Positions 1-8,550 of a stretch of 47,165 nucleotides of DNA are shown in pieces. A program made the position numbers and the translations under genes. The notes beneath the pieces are model-generated. The model had not been told where the DNA came from, made no database searches, and worked only from the letters and a program-made list of their open reading frames with translations. The DNA lies in contig CADBRM010000086.1 in NCBI GenBank assembly GCA_902797085.1, positions 1 through 47,165 of the forward strand. The letters run 5' to 3'. The stretch's first letter is position 1. Every line of letters begins with the position of its first letter. Source of the DNA: an uncultured Methanobacteriaceae archaeon (GTDB lineage Archaea > Methanobacteriota > Methanobacteria > Methanobacteriales > Methanobacteriaceae).

Positions 1-1403
1 AGTGTTGTTTTTCCTCCACTGTTTGCTCCAGTTAGCAATATAATGTTATTTTCTGTATCTAATGTGTAGTTTATTTTTTGCATCGGAGTGCCGTTTATTT
101 TCTCTTCTTGTTTTAATGTCAGGTGTAGACTTTCATTTAGGTTGTAGCTTTCTCCTATCTGTGGGAACGTTAAGTCATAAAATTTTGTGAAACTTGCTAA
201 TGTAAATAGGTAATCATATTCTAACAGTTCCTGTGTTTCTTTTTTTATTTCTTTTTCATATTTTTCTAATAAGCCACATGCATTTAATTCTTGTTCGTAT
301 TTTCTTAGCTGGATGTTTGCCGCTATGTTTTCCTGTACTCGTTTTACTTCATTTTGGTCTATTTCTATTGGATATTTTATTATGAATGGGTCGAATAATA
401 GTCCTGTTTTGTTTGATAACTCTTCTCTTGCTTCATCCAGTACTTCATTGTAGATGCTCATTAGTTTTGGAGGTAAATCTTCATCGTTCAATAGTAATAG
501 GATTTCATCTCCTTCCAGTGCTATCTTTTTTATTTCTTTTTTTAATGTTTCATTTATCTTATCTTTTATTTGGTCTATGATTTCTTCTATTGCTATTTTG
601 TTTTCTGTTTCTATTTTTATTGCATCCAATGCTTCTATTGCTTCACCTATACAGGTTTCTAATCCCAGATATTTTCTTAATTCATATATGTTTTCTAAGG
701 TTGTCCTGTTGTGTTTGTAATATTCAAGGATTATATTTGGTTGTATTTCGTAGTCCGGACTTTGGTTACTGATGGCCACTATGTTGTTGGCATCTCCGGG
801 ATCTACACTGTAGTCATTATATAGGTATATTATGAATTCAAATTCCTCTAAATTCATATGATCTTCTATTGCAAATACGTTGCAGTATCTGTCAAAGTCT
901 TTCTTTATTAATGTCAGATAGTCCTCATAGTCTTCACATACTATTGCATATTCGTCATTAAATCGTGGACTTATATTATTGTCCAATGGGTTAACCTTTG
1001 CATATAGGCTTCGTATGTAATCATAGTCCAAGTCTTTAGTTTGTTCCAAAGTGTTTTGTATACTGTTTTGCGTCTCGATTATTTTTTCATAGTCTGTTGT
1101 TGGGTTAAGTAATAATACTCTGGTTCTGGAATAATCGGTGTTTGCAAAAGTTAGTATCTTGCTTATTATGTCGTCATATATCTTTTCGGATTGTTCAGTT
1201 TTAAAAAATTCATTTTCAGAGGTTCCATGTATTTTTCGTACTATGTCTAATGCTATTTTCTGGCTGATGCCTTGCACGTTCATTAGTCCTTCTATTTCAT
1301 AGTTTTCTATTGATTCGACAAAATTTTCATAGCTTCCATACTTTTGTATGATTTTCTCCACTAGTTTTGTTCCCACTCCTTTGATTTCTTCAATTTCGTA
1401 AAT
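1..1403 (-). CDS. MutS-like ATPase with N-terminal helix-hairpin-helix, partial (C-terminus beyond window)
   Basis: The frame runs open from about 1403 to the window edge. Its last visible residues are a Walker A loop, LLTGANSGGKTT (about 36-1), the typical MutS-family P-loop, so the ATPase domain continues outside the window. The N-terminus has two helix-hairpin-helix-like stretches (IKGVGTKLVEKI, then MNVQGISQKIALDIV), suggesting DNA binding. The middle is a helical, acidic region like the core/clamp of archaeal MutS-related proteins. No mismatch-recognition domain I is visible, so this is not classical MutS; a MutS2/MutS5-like role in recombination or structured DNA is inference. Start: a strong GGAGGTG (1416-1410) lies 6 nt before an in-frame ATT at 1403, with a TGA just upstream. 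The first canonical in-frame start is GTG at 1376, which would cut into the first HhH. Confidence 0.8.
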   Translation of the reverse strand, partial: MYEIEEIKGVGTKLVEKIIQKYGSYENFVESIENYEIEGLMNVQGISQKIALDIVRKIHGTSENEFFKTEQSEKIYDDIISKILTFANTDYSRTRVLLLNPTTDYEKIIETQNSIQNTLEQTKDLDYDYIRSLYAKVNPLDNNISPRFNDEYAIVCEDYEDYLTLIKKDFDRYCNVFAIEDHMNLEEFEFIIYLYNDYSVDPGDANNIVAISNQSPDYEIQPNIILEYYKHNRTTLENIYELRKYLGLETCIGEAIEALDAIKIETENKIAIEEIIDQIKDKINETLKKEIKKIALEGDEILLLLNDEDLPPKLMSIYNEVLDEAREELSNKTGLLFDPFIIKYPIEIDQNEVKRVQENIAANIQLRKYEQELNACGLLEKYEKEIKKETQELLEYDYLFTLASFTKFYDLTFPQIGESYNLNESLHLTLKQEEKINGTPMQKINYTLDTENNIILLTGANSGGKTT

Positions 1404-1593
1404 TGTTCACACCTCCATTTATTGTTGGACCTTTTAAAAATAGTTATTATTATTTTTTTAAAAACTTCCTTTTAATTTTTCTTATATTAAAAGTATTAAT
1501 TTAAGTAAGAATAAATTATTAATTAACGTTAATTCTTTTATTTTTATTAAGAATTTATTTGTGCTCCTTGTATATTTTTTTACAGGTGAATTT
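1404..1593. promoter_or_regulatory. Divergent AT-rich intergenic region with a 14-bp palindrome
   Basis: This separates the minus-strand MutS-like gene from the plus-strand TSUP gene. It is almost pure A/T apart from a perfect palindrome AATTAACGTTAATT at 1521-1534, about 60 nt before the TSUP start. Several TATA-like stretches occur, but none can be assigned with certainty. Confidence 0.4.
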
Positions 1594-2400
1594 ATGGATT
1601 TTATCGTTTATGTTTTATTGTTGCTTTTGGGTGGATGTATTGGTGGTCTAATGGCGGGGCTGCTTGGTGTAGGCGGCGGCGTTATTTTGACTCCTATTCA
1701 GTATTATCTTCTGGAGGCTTGTGGAGTTGAACCCGGTGTTGCTTTGACTGTCTCATTTGCCACAAGTTTGTCTGTTATTTTTGTTACCATGATTAGAAGT
1801 ACGAAAAAACATTATGATAATGGAATGGTTGTCACGGATTATTTGTTGTATATAATGTTTTTGGGTTTTGTCGGTGCAATTGTTGGTGCATTCATATCCA
1901 CAAATGTTGATGTTTCCATCTTAAAGTTTTTATTCGGTCTGATGTGTTTATTTGCTGTTGTCAATATGATATTTCTGAAATATCCGGATAATGACGACAA
2001 TATCAGTAAAAGTTCATTGGCTCATGCAATGTTGGGATTAATCGGAGGTTTGCTGTGTGGACTTTTAGGTGTTGGTGGAGGTATCATCATGATACCTATT
2101 CTGACATTGGTATTAAAATATCCTACACATAAGGCTATCGGTACAAGCAGTGCATCAATTATTGCCACCAGTCTGGGGGGTATGATTGCTTATATCTGTT
2201 TGGGATGGAATGTTGTCGGTCTTCCGGCATATTCTGTGGGTTATGTTAACCTTATTCAGTTTGTTTTTTTAACTTTAACCAGCACTGTCATTTCGGGATA
2301 TGCTGCAAATCTTTCAAAAAAAGTTGATTCGGATAAACTTAAGGTGTTGCACATTTTGGTTGTTCTTTATATTGGCTTAAAAATGGTGGGGATTGTGTAA
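1594..2400 (+). CDS. TSUP (TauE/SafE) family membrane permease
   Basis: A 268-residue polytopic membrane protein of the TauE/SafE (TSUP) family, which exports or imports sulfur-containing or organic anions such as sulfite, sulfoacetate or thiosulfate. The family's duplicated half-structure is visible: LLGVGGG occurs at residues 23-29 and again at 157-163, each in a hydrophobic helix followed by a proline-containing segment. About eight membrane helices can be seen. ATG at 1594 is preceded by AGGTGA at a good distance; an upstream in-frame GTG at 1561 lacks a binding site. The stop codon abuts the stop of the convergent U32 gene with no base between. The substrate cannot be told from sequence. 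Confidence 0.85.
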   Translation: MDFIVYVLLLLLGGCIGGLMAGLLGVGGGVILTPIQYYLLEACGVEPGVALTVSFATSLSVIFVTMIRSTKKHYDNGMVVTDYLLYIMFLGFVGAIVGAFISTNVDVSILKFLFGLMCLFAVVNMIFLKYPDNDDNISKSSLAHAMLGLIGGLLCGLLGVGGGIIMIPILTLVLKYPTHKAIGTSSASIIATSLGGMIAYICLGWNVVGLPAYSVGYVNLIQFVFLTLTSTVISGYAANLSKKVDSDKLKVLHILVVLYIGLKMVGIV

Positions 2401-4857
2401 TTATTTGTTTTTATACACTCCTTTTTCTATATTTCCTATAAAGAAATTATTGTTTTCTGTCAGTTCTAATTTTGTATTGTTGTATCCTTCATTGTTTTCT
2501 TTAAAATGATTTAATATTGTTTCAGTATCTCTCATATTGAAAAATCTTAAATCTATTGTGAAGTTGTTTATGCTGGTGTTCCGTAGTCTTGTTAAATATT
2601 TTTCAAGATTTAATATGCGATAATCCAATATGTGGCTGTTGTCATAACAATCTTTCATTACCCTGAATTTCTTGTTTCTTTTATCAATAAGATAGTATGT
2701 GTTTGTTATTTCTTCTTCTATCAGGTCTTCAAAATTATCTCTACTTATCATTAGTTGTATGTGTCCGAAGATAACGTATTCCAGTTCACATTTTTGATGG
2801 TTCAGTTGCTTGATATCTTCATAGCTAATTTCATTTGATATTACTAATTTCCTGAATCCGGGATCATTGTATAATTTTTCTATTGAATAATTGTTGTATA
2901 TGTTCAGGTTGTTTCCATAGGTGTCCGTGTCTATATTGTCTGCCACTCCTATGTTGTCTGTTTGGATTTTGATGTCGATGTCATGGAATTTTAGTTTCAC
3001 TATTATTTCACTTATGTGTGATAATTCATTGTCTAGTAATATCTGGGGCAGTATCCATACTATTTCCTTATCAGGTATGATGTTGTGTAATTCTATTAAT
3101 TCATCGGATATTCCCTTTATGTAGCTTTCAATGTTGTTATAATTGTAGCTTCCGTCATAGTATACTGAATCTATGTATTCATGGCTTTTTATCAGTTCTG
3201 CTTGTTTTAGGCTATTGATATACACATTCCACTTTTCTTCTTTTTTGTCATGTTCCATTTTTTTGTAGTGTTGGTTTTTGAATTCGTTTATTCTGATTTT
3301 ATATTCCTTCTGTTTTTCTTTTGTTGGAATGCTTGTTTTTGTTATTTCTTTGTCTATTTTTTCTATGATTTCCCGTCTGATCTTATTTATGGTTGATATT
3401 GGTAGGAACAGGTTTTCTTTGAAGTTGGCGTATGTGATGTTTTTTATCAGGTATGTTGTATTTCCTGTTTTCTTGAGTTGTTTGTTTAGGCTTTCCTTGG
3501 TCAGCGGTTTGTTTTTTGCCTCTTCAAATTTTTCTTCGCTTGTGTAGGATATGGATTTGTCGACCATATCACTTGTTGCTTTTACTTCCATTTGTGAGTC
3601 ATTATTTATTGTAATTTCAAGGTTAACTTCAGTTTTATGAATCAGTTTTTCATTTATTATGGACTTTGTTTTATCTTTCAAATATTTTGAATATGTGATA
3701 TAGACCAAGGAATCTTTTTCAACGTGGATTCCCTTTTTTAGTTTTATCGTGATTTTGTTTTTATTCTGGGATAGTATCTTGCTGACATACATTCCACAGC
3801 TTTCATTTTCATATTCAAATTTTAAGCCATCGCCGTTAACTACTTTGGTGGGGAAGCGCTTATTGAAAAATTTAATGGTTATTTCCCTATCGTTACTTTT
3901 GATTACTTTACCGATTGGATAACCCTGATTTCCTGAACGATTTCTGCCAATTACTTCATGAGGACTTTTGTCTGAAATGTATCCTTCAGTGAAACCTCTG
4001 TTAAACGCTAAATTTAACAACAGGTAATCCTCTTTATTTGCGTTATTGTTGACAATGTTTTTATAGGCATAGGTTGTACTTGAAACATATTCACCGGATT
4101 TCATTCTGCCTTCAATTTTTAAGCAGTTCACTCCTGATTCAATAATCTCTTTCACGTTATTGTAGGTGCATAAATCCTTGGTGCTTAATATGTAGTCCGA
4201 TTCTTTCAGTAATGTATTGTAATAATCTTTAAATGTGTATCTCATTCTGCAGGGCTGGGCACACAATCCCCTATTTCCACTTCTTCCTCCCAAGAATGAT
4301 GACATTAAACATTGTCCCGAATAACAGTAGCATAATGCTCCATGTACAAATGCTTCCAAGTTAATATCATGGTTGTATTTCCTTAATTTTTGAGAAATTG
4401 TTTTTATTCTACTTATAGGCACCTCACGTGAAATGTTGGCACTGTCAAAATTATTTTCGCTTAACCATTTAACAAAGGAATAGTCATATATTGTCATCTG
4501 GGTGGAAGCATGAATACTTAAATCCGGCATTAACTGTTTTATAATGCTTGCTAATCCTATATCCTGTATTATAACGCCATCAACGCCTTGCACATATAAA
4601 AAATAAACGTAATCCACTACTTCAGGTATTTCCTTTTCTAAAAGGGATATGTTTACAGTAACAAATACTTTAACGTTGTATTCATGACAAAATTTTATTG
4701 CTTCCTTGATTTCATCATAATTGAAGTTTTCTGCATAATCCCTTGCACCGTATTTTGTTCCGGACAGATAAATAAAGTCTGCACCACTGAACACGGCGGG
4801 TTTCAGAACATCCATTGAACCTGCCGGTGAAAGAACTTTACAAGTTTCATAAGTCAA
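2401..4857 (-). CDS. U32-family peptidase-like protein (RlhA/TrhP-type)
   Basis: An 818-residue U32-family protein. Members once called collagenase-like peptidases are now known as RNA hydroxylation factors (RlhA for 23S rRNA, TrhP for tRNA U34) that carry an iron-sulfur cluster. The N-terminal signature is LSPAGSMDVLKPAVFSGAD, followed by a TIM-barrel-like half. Cys176, Cys183, Cys199 and Cys203 (C-x6-C-x15-C-x3-C) fit the U32 [4Fe-4S] ligands. The C-terminal part is Lys/Asn-rich and resembles the long-form DUF3656 arrangement. The start is TTG at 4857, with GAGGT 7 nt upstream and the conserved N-terminus beginning at once. The RNA target in archaea is not known from this sequence. Confidence 0.85.
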   Translation of the reverse strand: MTYETCKVLSPAGSMDVLKPAVFSGADFIYLSGTKYGARDYAENFNYDEIKEAIKFCHEYNVKVFVTVNISLLEKEIPEVVDYVYFLYVQGVDGVIIQDIGLASIIKQLMPDLSIHASTQMTIYDYSFVKWLSENNFDSANISREVPISRIKTISQKLRKYNHDINLEAFVHGALCYCYSGQCLMSSFLGGRSGNRGLCAQPCRMRYTFKDYYNTLLKESDYILSTKDLCTYNNVKEIIESGVNCLKIEGRMKSGEYVSSTTYAYKNIVNNNANKEDYLLLNLAFNRGFTEGYISDKSPHEVIGRNRSGNQGYPIGKVIKSNDREITIKFFNKRFPTKVVNGDGLKFEYENESCGMYVSKILSQNKNKITIKLKKGIHVEKDSLVYITYSKYLKDKTKSIINEKLIHKTEVNLEITINNDSQMEVKATSDMVDKSISYTSEEKFEEAKNKPLTKESLNKQLKKTGNTTYLIKNITYANFKENLFLPISTINKIRREIIEKIDKEITKTSIPTKEKQKEYKIRINEFKNQHYKKMEHDKKEEKWNVYINSLKQAELIKSHEYIDSVYYDGSYNYNNIESYIKGISDELIELHNIIPDKEIVWILPQILLDNELSHISEIIVKLKFHDIDIKIQTDNIGVADNIDTDTYGNNLNIYNNYSIEKLYNDPGFRKLVISNEISYEDIKQLNHQKCELEYVIFGHIQLMISRDNFEDLIEEEITNTYYLIDKRNKKFRVMKDCYDNSHILDYRILNLEKYLTRLRNTSINNFTIDLRFFNMRDTETILNHFKENNEGYNNTKLELTENNNFFIGNIEKGVYKNK

Positions 4858-4942
4858 TATACCTACCTCATCTAAACATTCATTATTATAATAATATAGA
4901 TTTACATATTATTAATTAATAATTAATTTTTTTGGTGAAAAT
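4858..4942. promoter_or_regulatory. Divergent promoter region U32/tmk with AT palindrome leader
   Basis: This short spacer must hold both start regions. TATA-like ATAATATAG lies near 4890-4898. A 12-bp palindrome TATTAATTAATA starts near 4909, inside a longer leader block (4904-4928) that is nearly identical to one in front of hisA (38862-38886). Confidence 0.45.
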
Positions 4943-5530
4943 ATGTATATTGTATTGGAAGGTATCGATGGAGCAGGAAAATCTACACAAACAGATTTGT
5001 TGAATGATTGGCTGGAAAGTTTAGGTTATAAAACAAAAAAGATGGTGGAACCGACTACTTCCGATATTGGTAAACTGATTCGTAAAGAATTGAAGAATCC
5101 TGATGCGACCGGCGACATTAATCAGCAGATGTTAACCTTACTTTTTGCAGCAGACAGATTAACCCTAAAAGAAGAGATAATGGATGCTAAAGGTTCAAAG
5201 GACATTATCCTTATCAGTGACAGATCCTTTTATTCAAGTATCTGTTATCAGAACAATTCATCGATAGATTCTAGTTGGATTTATGAAGTTAATATACATA
5301 CACCAAGACCTGACTTAACAATATTGTTGGATTTGGATGAAAGGGAAGCAATAACTCGTTGTGACAGGGAAGAAGCATTTGAAAATTTACAATTTTTGGA
5401 AAAAACAAGAAATAATTATTTATCATTAAAGGGCACTGAAGAAAATATTGAAATAGTGGATGCCTCTTTATCATTAGAAATGGTTCAGGAGAACATAAGA
5501 AAAATTATTAAAGAAAAATTAGATTTATGA
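4943..5530 (+). CDS. tmk: Thymidylate kinase
   Basis: A 195-residue dTMP kinase that phosphorylates dTMP to dTDP with ATP for dTTP synthesis. The P-loop is GIDGAGKST (residues 7-15). The nucleobase-binding DRSFYSSICYQ motif and an Arg-rich lid region follow (DLDEREAITRCDREEAF). Length is normal for the family. It starts at ATG 4943 behind TTGGTGAAAAT. It is divergent from the U32 gene and convergent with the 110-residue protein. Confidence 0.95.
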   Translation: MYIVLEGIDGAGKSTQTDLLNDWLESLGYKTKKMVEPTTSDIGKLIRKELKNPDATGDINQQMLTLLFAADRLTLKEEIMDAKGSKDIILISDRSFYSSICYQNNSSIDSSWIYEVNIHTPRPDLTILLDLDEREAITRCDREEAFENLQFLEKTRNNYLSLKGTEENIEIVDASLSLEMVQENIRKIIKEKLDL

Positions 5531-5534
5531 ATGA

Positions 5535-5867
5535 TTATAAGTCTAATCTTTCGGTCATTATATCAACGATATAGTTGACTGCATTATTTATTTCTTCATA
5601 GGTACCATGTAATTGGGGACCATCGTTTGACTGCTTTAGCTGGACATCAAATTTGTCCACAGCTGCTTTCATTTCGGATAGTGTAGGTCCCGGAGGTAGT
5701 GTAACGTCTACAACATGTTTGGTTGCACGTCTTAAATCTTCGAGTTCCCCTTCAAATAGTATGATTCCGTTGTCACTTTGAAGCATGTTTAGATGATATT
5801 CGTCTATCATGGTGTCTACTTGTTTAGGTTGTAAACCTGATAATACACGCATTGTATGTCTTGCCAA
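5535..5867 (-). CDS. Conserved-looking 110-residue protein with internal duplication, function unknown
   Basis: I do not recognise a named family. The protein shows a tandem repeat of about 33 residues: HLNMLQSDNGIILFEGELED followed by LRRATKHVVDV is echoed by VQLKQSNDGPQLHGTYEE followed by INNAVNYIVDI. Each unit looks like strand-turn-strand plus helix, so the fold may be a small two-repeat alpha/beta domain. The start is probably TTG at 5867, with GGTGA 5 nt before it. A GTG at 5876 overlaps that binding site, and a longer frame to 5918 would run into tyrS. The gene follows tyrS by 16 nt on the same strand, so the two are probably co-transcribed. Confidence 0.7.
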   Translation of the reverse strand: MARHTMRVLSGLQPKQVDTMIDEYHLNMLQSDNGIILFEGELEDLRRATKHVVDVTLPPGPTLSEMKAAVDKFDVQLKQSNDGPQLHGTYEEINNAVNYIVDIMTERLDL

Positions 5868-5883
5868 TTTTATCACCCTGTAT

Positions 5884-6840
5884 CTAATTATTTTCCATGT
5901 ATTCTCTGGCAGGGGCAAATCTTTCAGTTAAATATTTTGCAACGGTATTTTTTAAATCCATAGGATGAAGTTCTTCTTTAGAATATGTGTCCAACAATTC
6001 TTCTTCCGTTAATTCAAGATTTCCTCCAAATTTTTCAGGTCTTTCTATCAGCATCTTTTCATGTTCATCAAAGATGTAGTAGTGAGCCATTTCTATAACA
6101 GGGTTATCTTCAACTACACCAATAGGACAGAAGCTTTTATTTATTTTATTTTTAATTTCTTTAGGGGAATCGTCGATAGCAATAAAGTTTCCTTTACTGC
6201 TGCTCATTTTGTCAGAACCGTCAGTTCCGTGGATTAATGGAATGTGTATGCATACCGGAGCTTCAAGATCCATTCTTGGAAGGATTTCTCTTGCCAACAT
6301 ATGGATTTTTCTCTGTTCCATTCCTCCGACGGCTACGTTTGCACTTAAATCATGGATATCTAATGCCTGCATTACTGGATATAGAGCTTCTGCAACGTTG
6401 TGTGTTTCATCTCTAGAAACTTGTGCCATACTTCTCTGTGCCCTTTGAATTGTTGTGAGGGTAGCAGCTTGGAATACTCTGACAATATATTCGCTTGTCA
6501 TACGATCGGAACCTAAAATAAATTCGGTATCTTCACTTAAACCTAAGGCTTTAAAACATTTGGCATTATAGTCGGCTATCTCATTAAGTTCGTTTAATGT
6601 ACCTTTACCATTTAGGTAAGCGTGTAAGTTAGCTATGAAAATTTTAATCTTAAAGCCTGCTTCTTCAAGATCTTTCATTTTCTTGATGGTTAATGCGTGA
6701 CCTAAGTGAATTTTTCCGGAAGGTTCGAATCCAACATAAGCTACTTTTTCATCCCTTTTAAGTAATTCTTTTAATTCATCTACATCAATAATTTCTGCAG
6801 TATCTCTGGAAATTTTTTCTATTGCTTTATCTATATCCAT
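5884..6840 (-). CDS. tyrS: Tyrosyl-tRNA synthetase
   Basis: A 318-residue class I aminoacyl-tRNA synthetase of the short archaeal TyrRS type, charging tRNA-Tyr. The HIGH-equivalent is HLGH (residues 45-48) and the second signature is KMSSSKG (211-217). No S4-like C-terminal domain is present, as expected for archaeal and eukaryotic TyrRS. ATG at 6840 is preceded by GGAGG. The 110-residue unknown gene follows closely downstream. Confidence 0.96.
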   Translation of the reverse strand: MDIDKAIEKISRDTAEIIDVDELKELLKRDEKVAYVGFEPSGKIHLGHALTIKKMKDLEEAGFKIKIFIANLHAYLNGKGTLNELNEIADYNAKCFKALGLSEDTEFILGSDRMTSEYIVRVFQAATLTTIQRAQRSMAQVSRDETHNVAEALYPVMQALDIHDLSANVAVGGMEQRKIHMLAREILPRMDLEAPVCIHIPLIHGTDGSDKMSSSKGNFIAIDDSPKEIKNKINKSFCPIGVVEDNPVIEMAHYYIFDEHEKMLIERPEKFGGNLELTEEELLDTYSKEELHPMDLKNTVAKYLTERFAPAREYMENN

Positions 6841-6871
6841 TTATTTTTCCTCCGTTTTGATAGTTAAATGA

Positions 6872-7912
6872 TTACATTATTATGTATATTTTATTTTTTA
6901 ACTTAATAACATTAATCTCTTGACCAATGTTAATATTTTTCATGGTATCCTTCTTATTTAAATCCACAGTCATGTAAGTGTCGGGATCAAGGACTTGAAT
7001 TTCTGTTGGAGTAACATTTGTTACCGTTGTTGCTTTAACATCATCCGTGTTTCCGACTTTTACAATTTTATCATATTCTTTCCAGCTTATGGACTCTGAT
7101 TCATATTTCTCCAGATTTAAACCTACGAATTTGTGGCTACCAATTTTTTCGATTCGCAGTACGTTATTCTTATATTCAATAAAGTCATCTTTATGGAATG
7201 AAGGTAATCTGACCGAAATCCAAGATCTGTATAAGTCCCGACTTTTGGATTTGTCGTGACCTACAATTTTTCTAGATTCGGTGATAATTCCTCCGAATTG
7301 TTTTTGCATATTTTCTGCAATTTTATGGGCGGCATTATGGGAACCCACCTGGTAATCAATACCTTCCTTCAATACAATTCGTTCAGTGACATATGCTAAC
7401 TTGTTTGTTTTACATAGACGTTGTATTTCACTGGAAATGAACTCATCCGCTTCTTGAATTTCTTTGTCTTCCAGTTTTCTGTCATCGGCCCGCAATTGTA
7501 TTACTGCTTCATAGTAACCTGAATGAAATTTGCTGCAGTCAGGACAAACACCCTTAACGACTTTTACTTCAATAGGATAATCCTTTTCAATAGATTCCTC
7601 AAGAACTTGTCCGTATGCATGGATAATACAGTCATACATGGTACCTCTATTGGTAAGTATTTCTGTGGTAATCTCCACGTTTTCAAGTTTTTCGTTGATT
7701 GTAATGTCTTTCTGAATTGCATCATTGATTATTTCATCATCGTAATATGCAGATTCAATCCATTTGTCATGTTTTAATGTGGCACCACAATGGGAACATA
7801 CTGTGAAAGTTGCGTATTCGGGTACATTCACCAGTTCAAATTCCTTCAGGTAACAACTTTTACATAAACCATCATATAATTTTTCTTCATTATTACACAG
7901 TAAACAAAACAT
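6872..7912 (-). CDS. NMD3-family protein
   Basis: A 346-residue archaeal homologue of eukaryotic NMD3, the 60S subunit export adaptor; in archaea it is thought to act on the large ribosomal subunit. The N-terminus has the paired zinc-binding Cys pattern: C3, C6, C17 and C20 (MFCLLC...GLCKSC), then VCSHCG and VCPDC. A KOW/OB-like C-terminal half follows. I choose ATG at 7912, which starts directly at the first zinc motif and has AGAGGAT before it. A longer frame reaching 8032 would overlap the aIF2beta gene and adds a non-conserved hydrophobic stretch. It lies downstream of aIF2beta on the same strand. Confidence 0.88.
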   Translation of the reverse strand: MFCLLCNNEEKLYDGLCKSCYLKEFELVNVPEYATFTVCSHCGATLKHDKWIESAYYDDEIINDAIQKDITINEKLENVEITTEILTNRGTMYDCIIHAYGQVLEESIEKDYPIEVKVVKGVCPDCSKFHSGYYEAVIQLRADDRKLEDKEIQEADEFISSEIQRLCKTNKLAYVTERIVLKEGIDYQVGSHNAAHKIAENMQKQFGGIITESRKIVGHDKSKSRDLYRSWISVRLPSFHKDDFIEYKNNVLRIEKIGSHKFVGLNLEKYESESISWKEYDKIVKVGNTDDVKATTVTNVTPTEIQVLDPDTYMTVDLNKKDTMKNINIGQEINVIKLKNKIYIIM

Positions 7913-7998
7913 TCTATCCTCTCTTAATATAGAATTGTGTCTAAATTGGTTGTAAAAAGAGTTTTTGGAGCTTAAAAAAATATATAATAGTTGAACTA

Positions 7999-8427
7999 TT
8001 ATAATGATTTTAGTGGTGCTCTTGCTCCACAAGCACTACATTTCAACATATCAATACGATCTTCACGTATGATAACAGTATCAGGTCTGTTACATTCGTG
8101 ACATATTACAAAGTTGTCAACATATTCCTTGATACGATCATTGATTACGTAGTGTGTAAATTTACCTTGAAGGATGGCTCTATTTCCTTCAACGTTACCG
8201 GAAGTACCTAATTCTCTTAATAAATATTTAAGTACATGTTGAGCATCCCTATTTAATGTACTTGATACATCACCAAAGTTTTTAATGATTGTACGGTTTC
8301 CTTGAATAACTGAATATCCTTTTGGAATTTTAAATCTTATTGACTCAAATACTCTGTCTGGTAATTGTTCATATGCTTTGTCTAATAAAGCTTCATACTC
8401 TTCAAATTCTGCATCTTTTTTTGCCAT
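7999..8427 (-). CDS. Translation initiation factor aIF2, beta subunit
   Basis: A 142-residue aIF2beta, part of the heterotrimer that brings initiator tRNA to the small ribosomal subunit. The central alpha/beta domain ([19 protein letters not shown]) and the C-terminal zinc ribbon (C109, C112, C130, C133) are complete. ATG at 8427 is preceded by GGAGGTAA. It sits upstream of NMD3 and downstream of mcm, in a minus-strand cluster for replication and translation. Length is normal for archaeal aIF2beta. Confidence 0.95.
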   Translation of the reverse strand: MAKKDAEFEEYEALLDKAYEQLPDRVFESIRFKIPKGYSVIQGNRTIIKNFGDVSSTLNRDAQHVLKYLLRELGTSGNVEGNRAILQGKFTHYVINDRIKEYVDNFVICHECNRPDTVIIREDRIDMLKCSACGARAPLKSL

Positions 8428-8550
8428 AATTTACCTCCATATCGTTTTATTATTCAATAATTAATGTGATTAAAAATAAAATAGTATAAATTATTTTTTA
8501 AAATTATTTATTATAATATACTATCTATTTTGCTTATTACTTAATTTTTT

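Noticed and set aside
386-772. Three hydrophobic plus-strand open frames
   Set aside because: They lie antisense to the MutS-like gene, whose frame is conserved; their Leu/Phe-rich sequence is the mirror of a Lys/Glu-rich protein.
1561-1593. Upstream GTG start for the TSUP permease
   Set aside because: It has no ribosome binding site, while ATG 1594 has AGGTGA at the right distance and begins at the first membrane helix.
7913-8032. Longer NMD3 N-terminus
   Set aside because: The added 40 residues overlap aIF2beta, are hydrophobic and non-conserved, and precede a well-placed ATG with a binding site.
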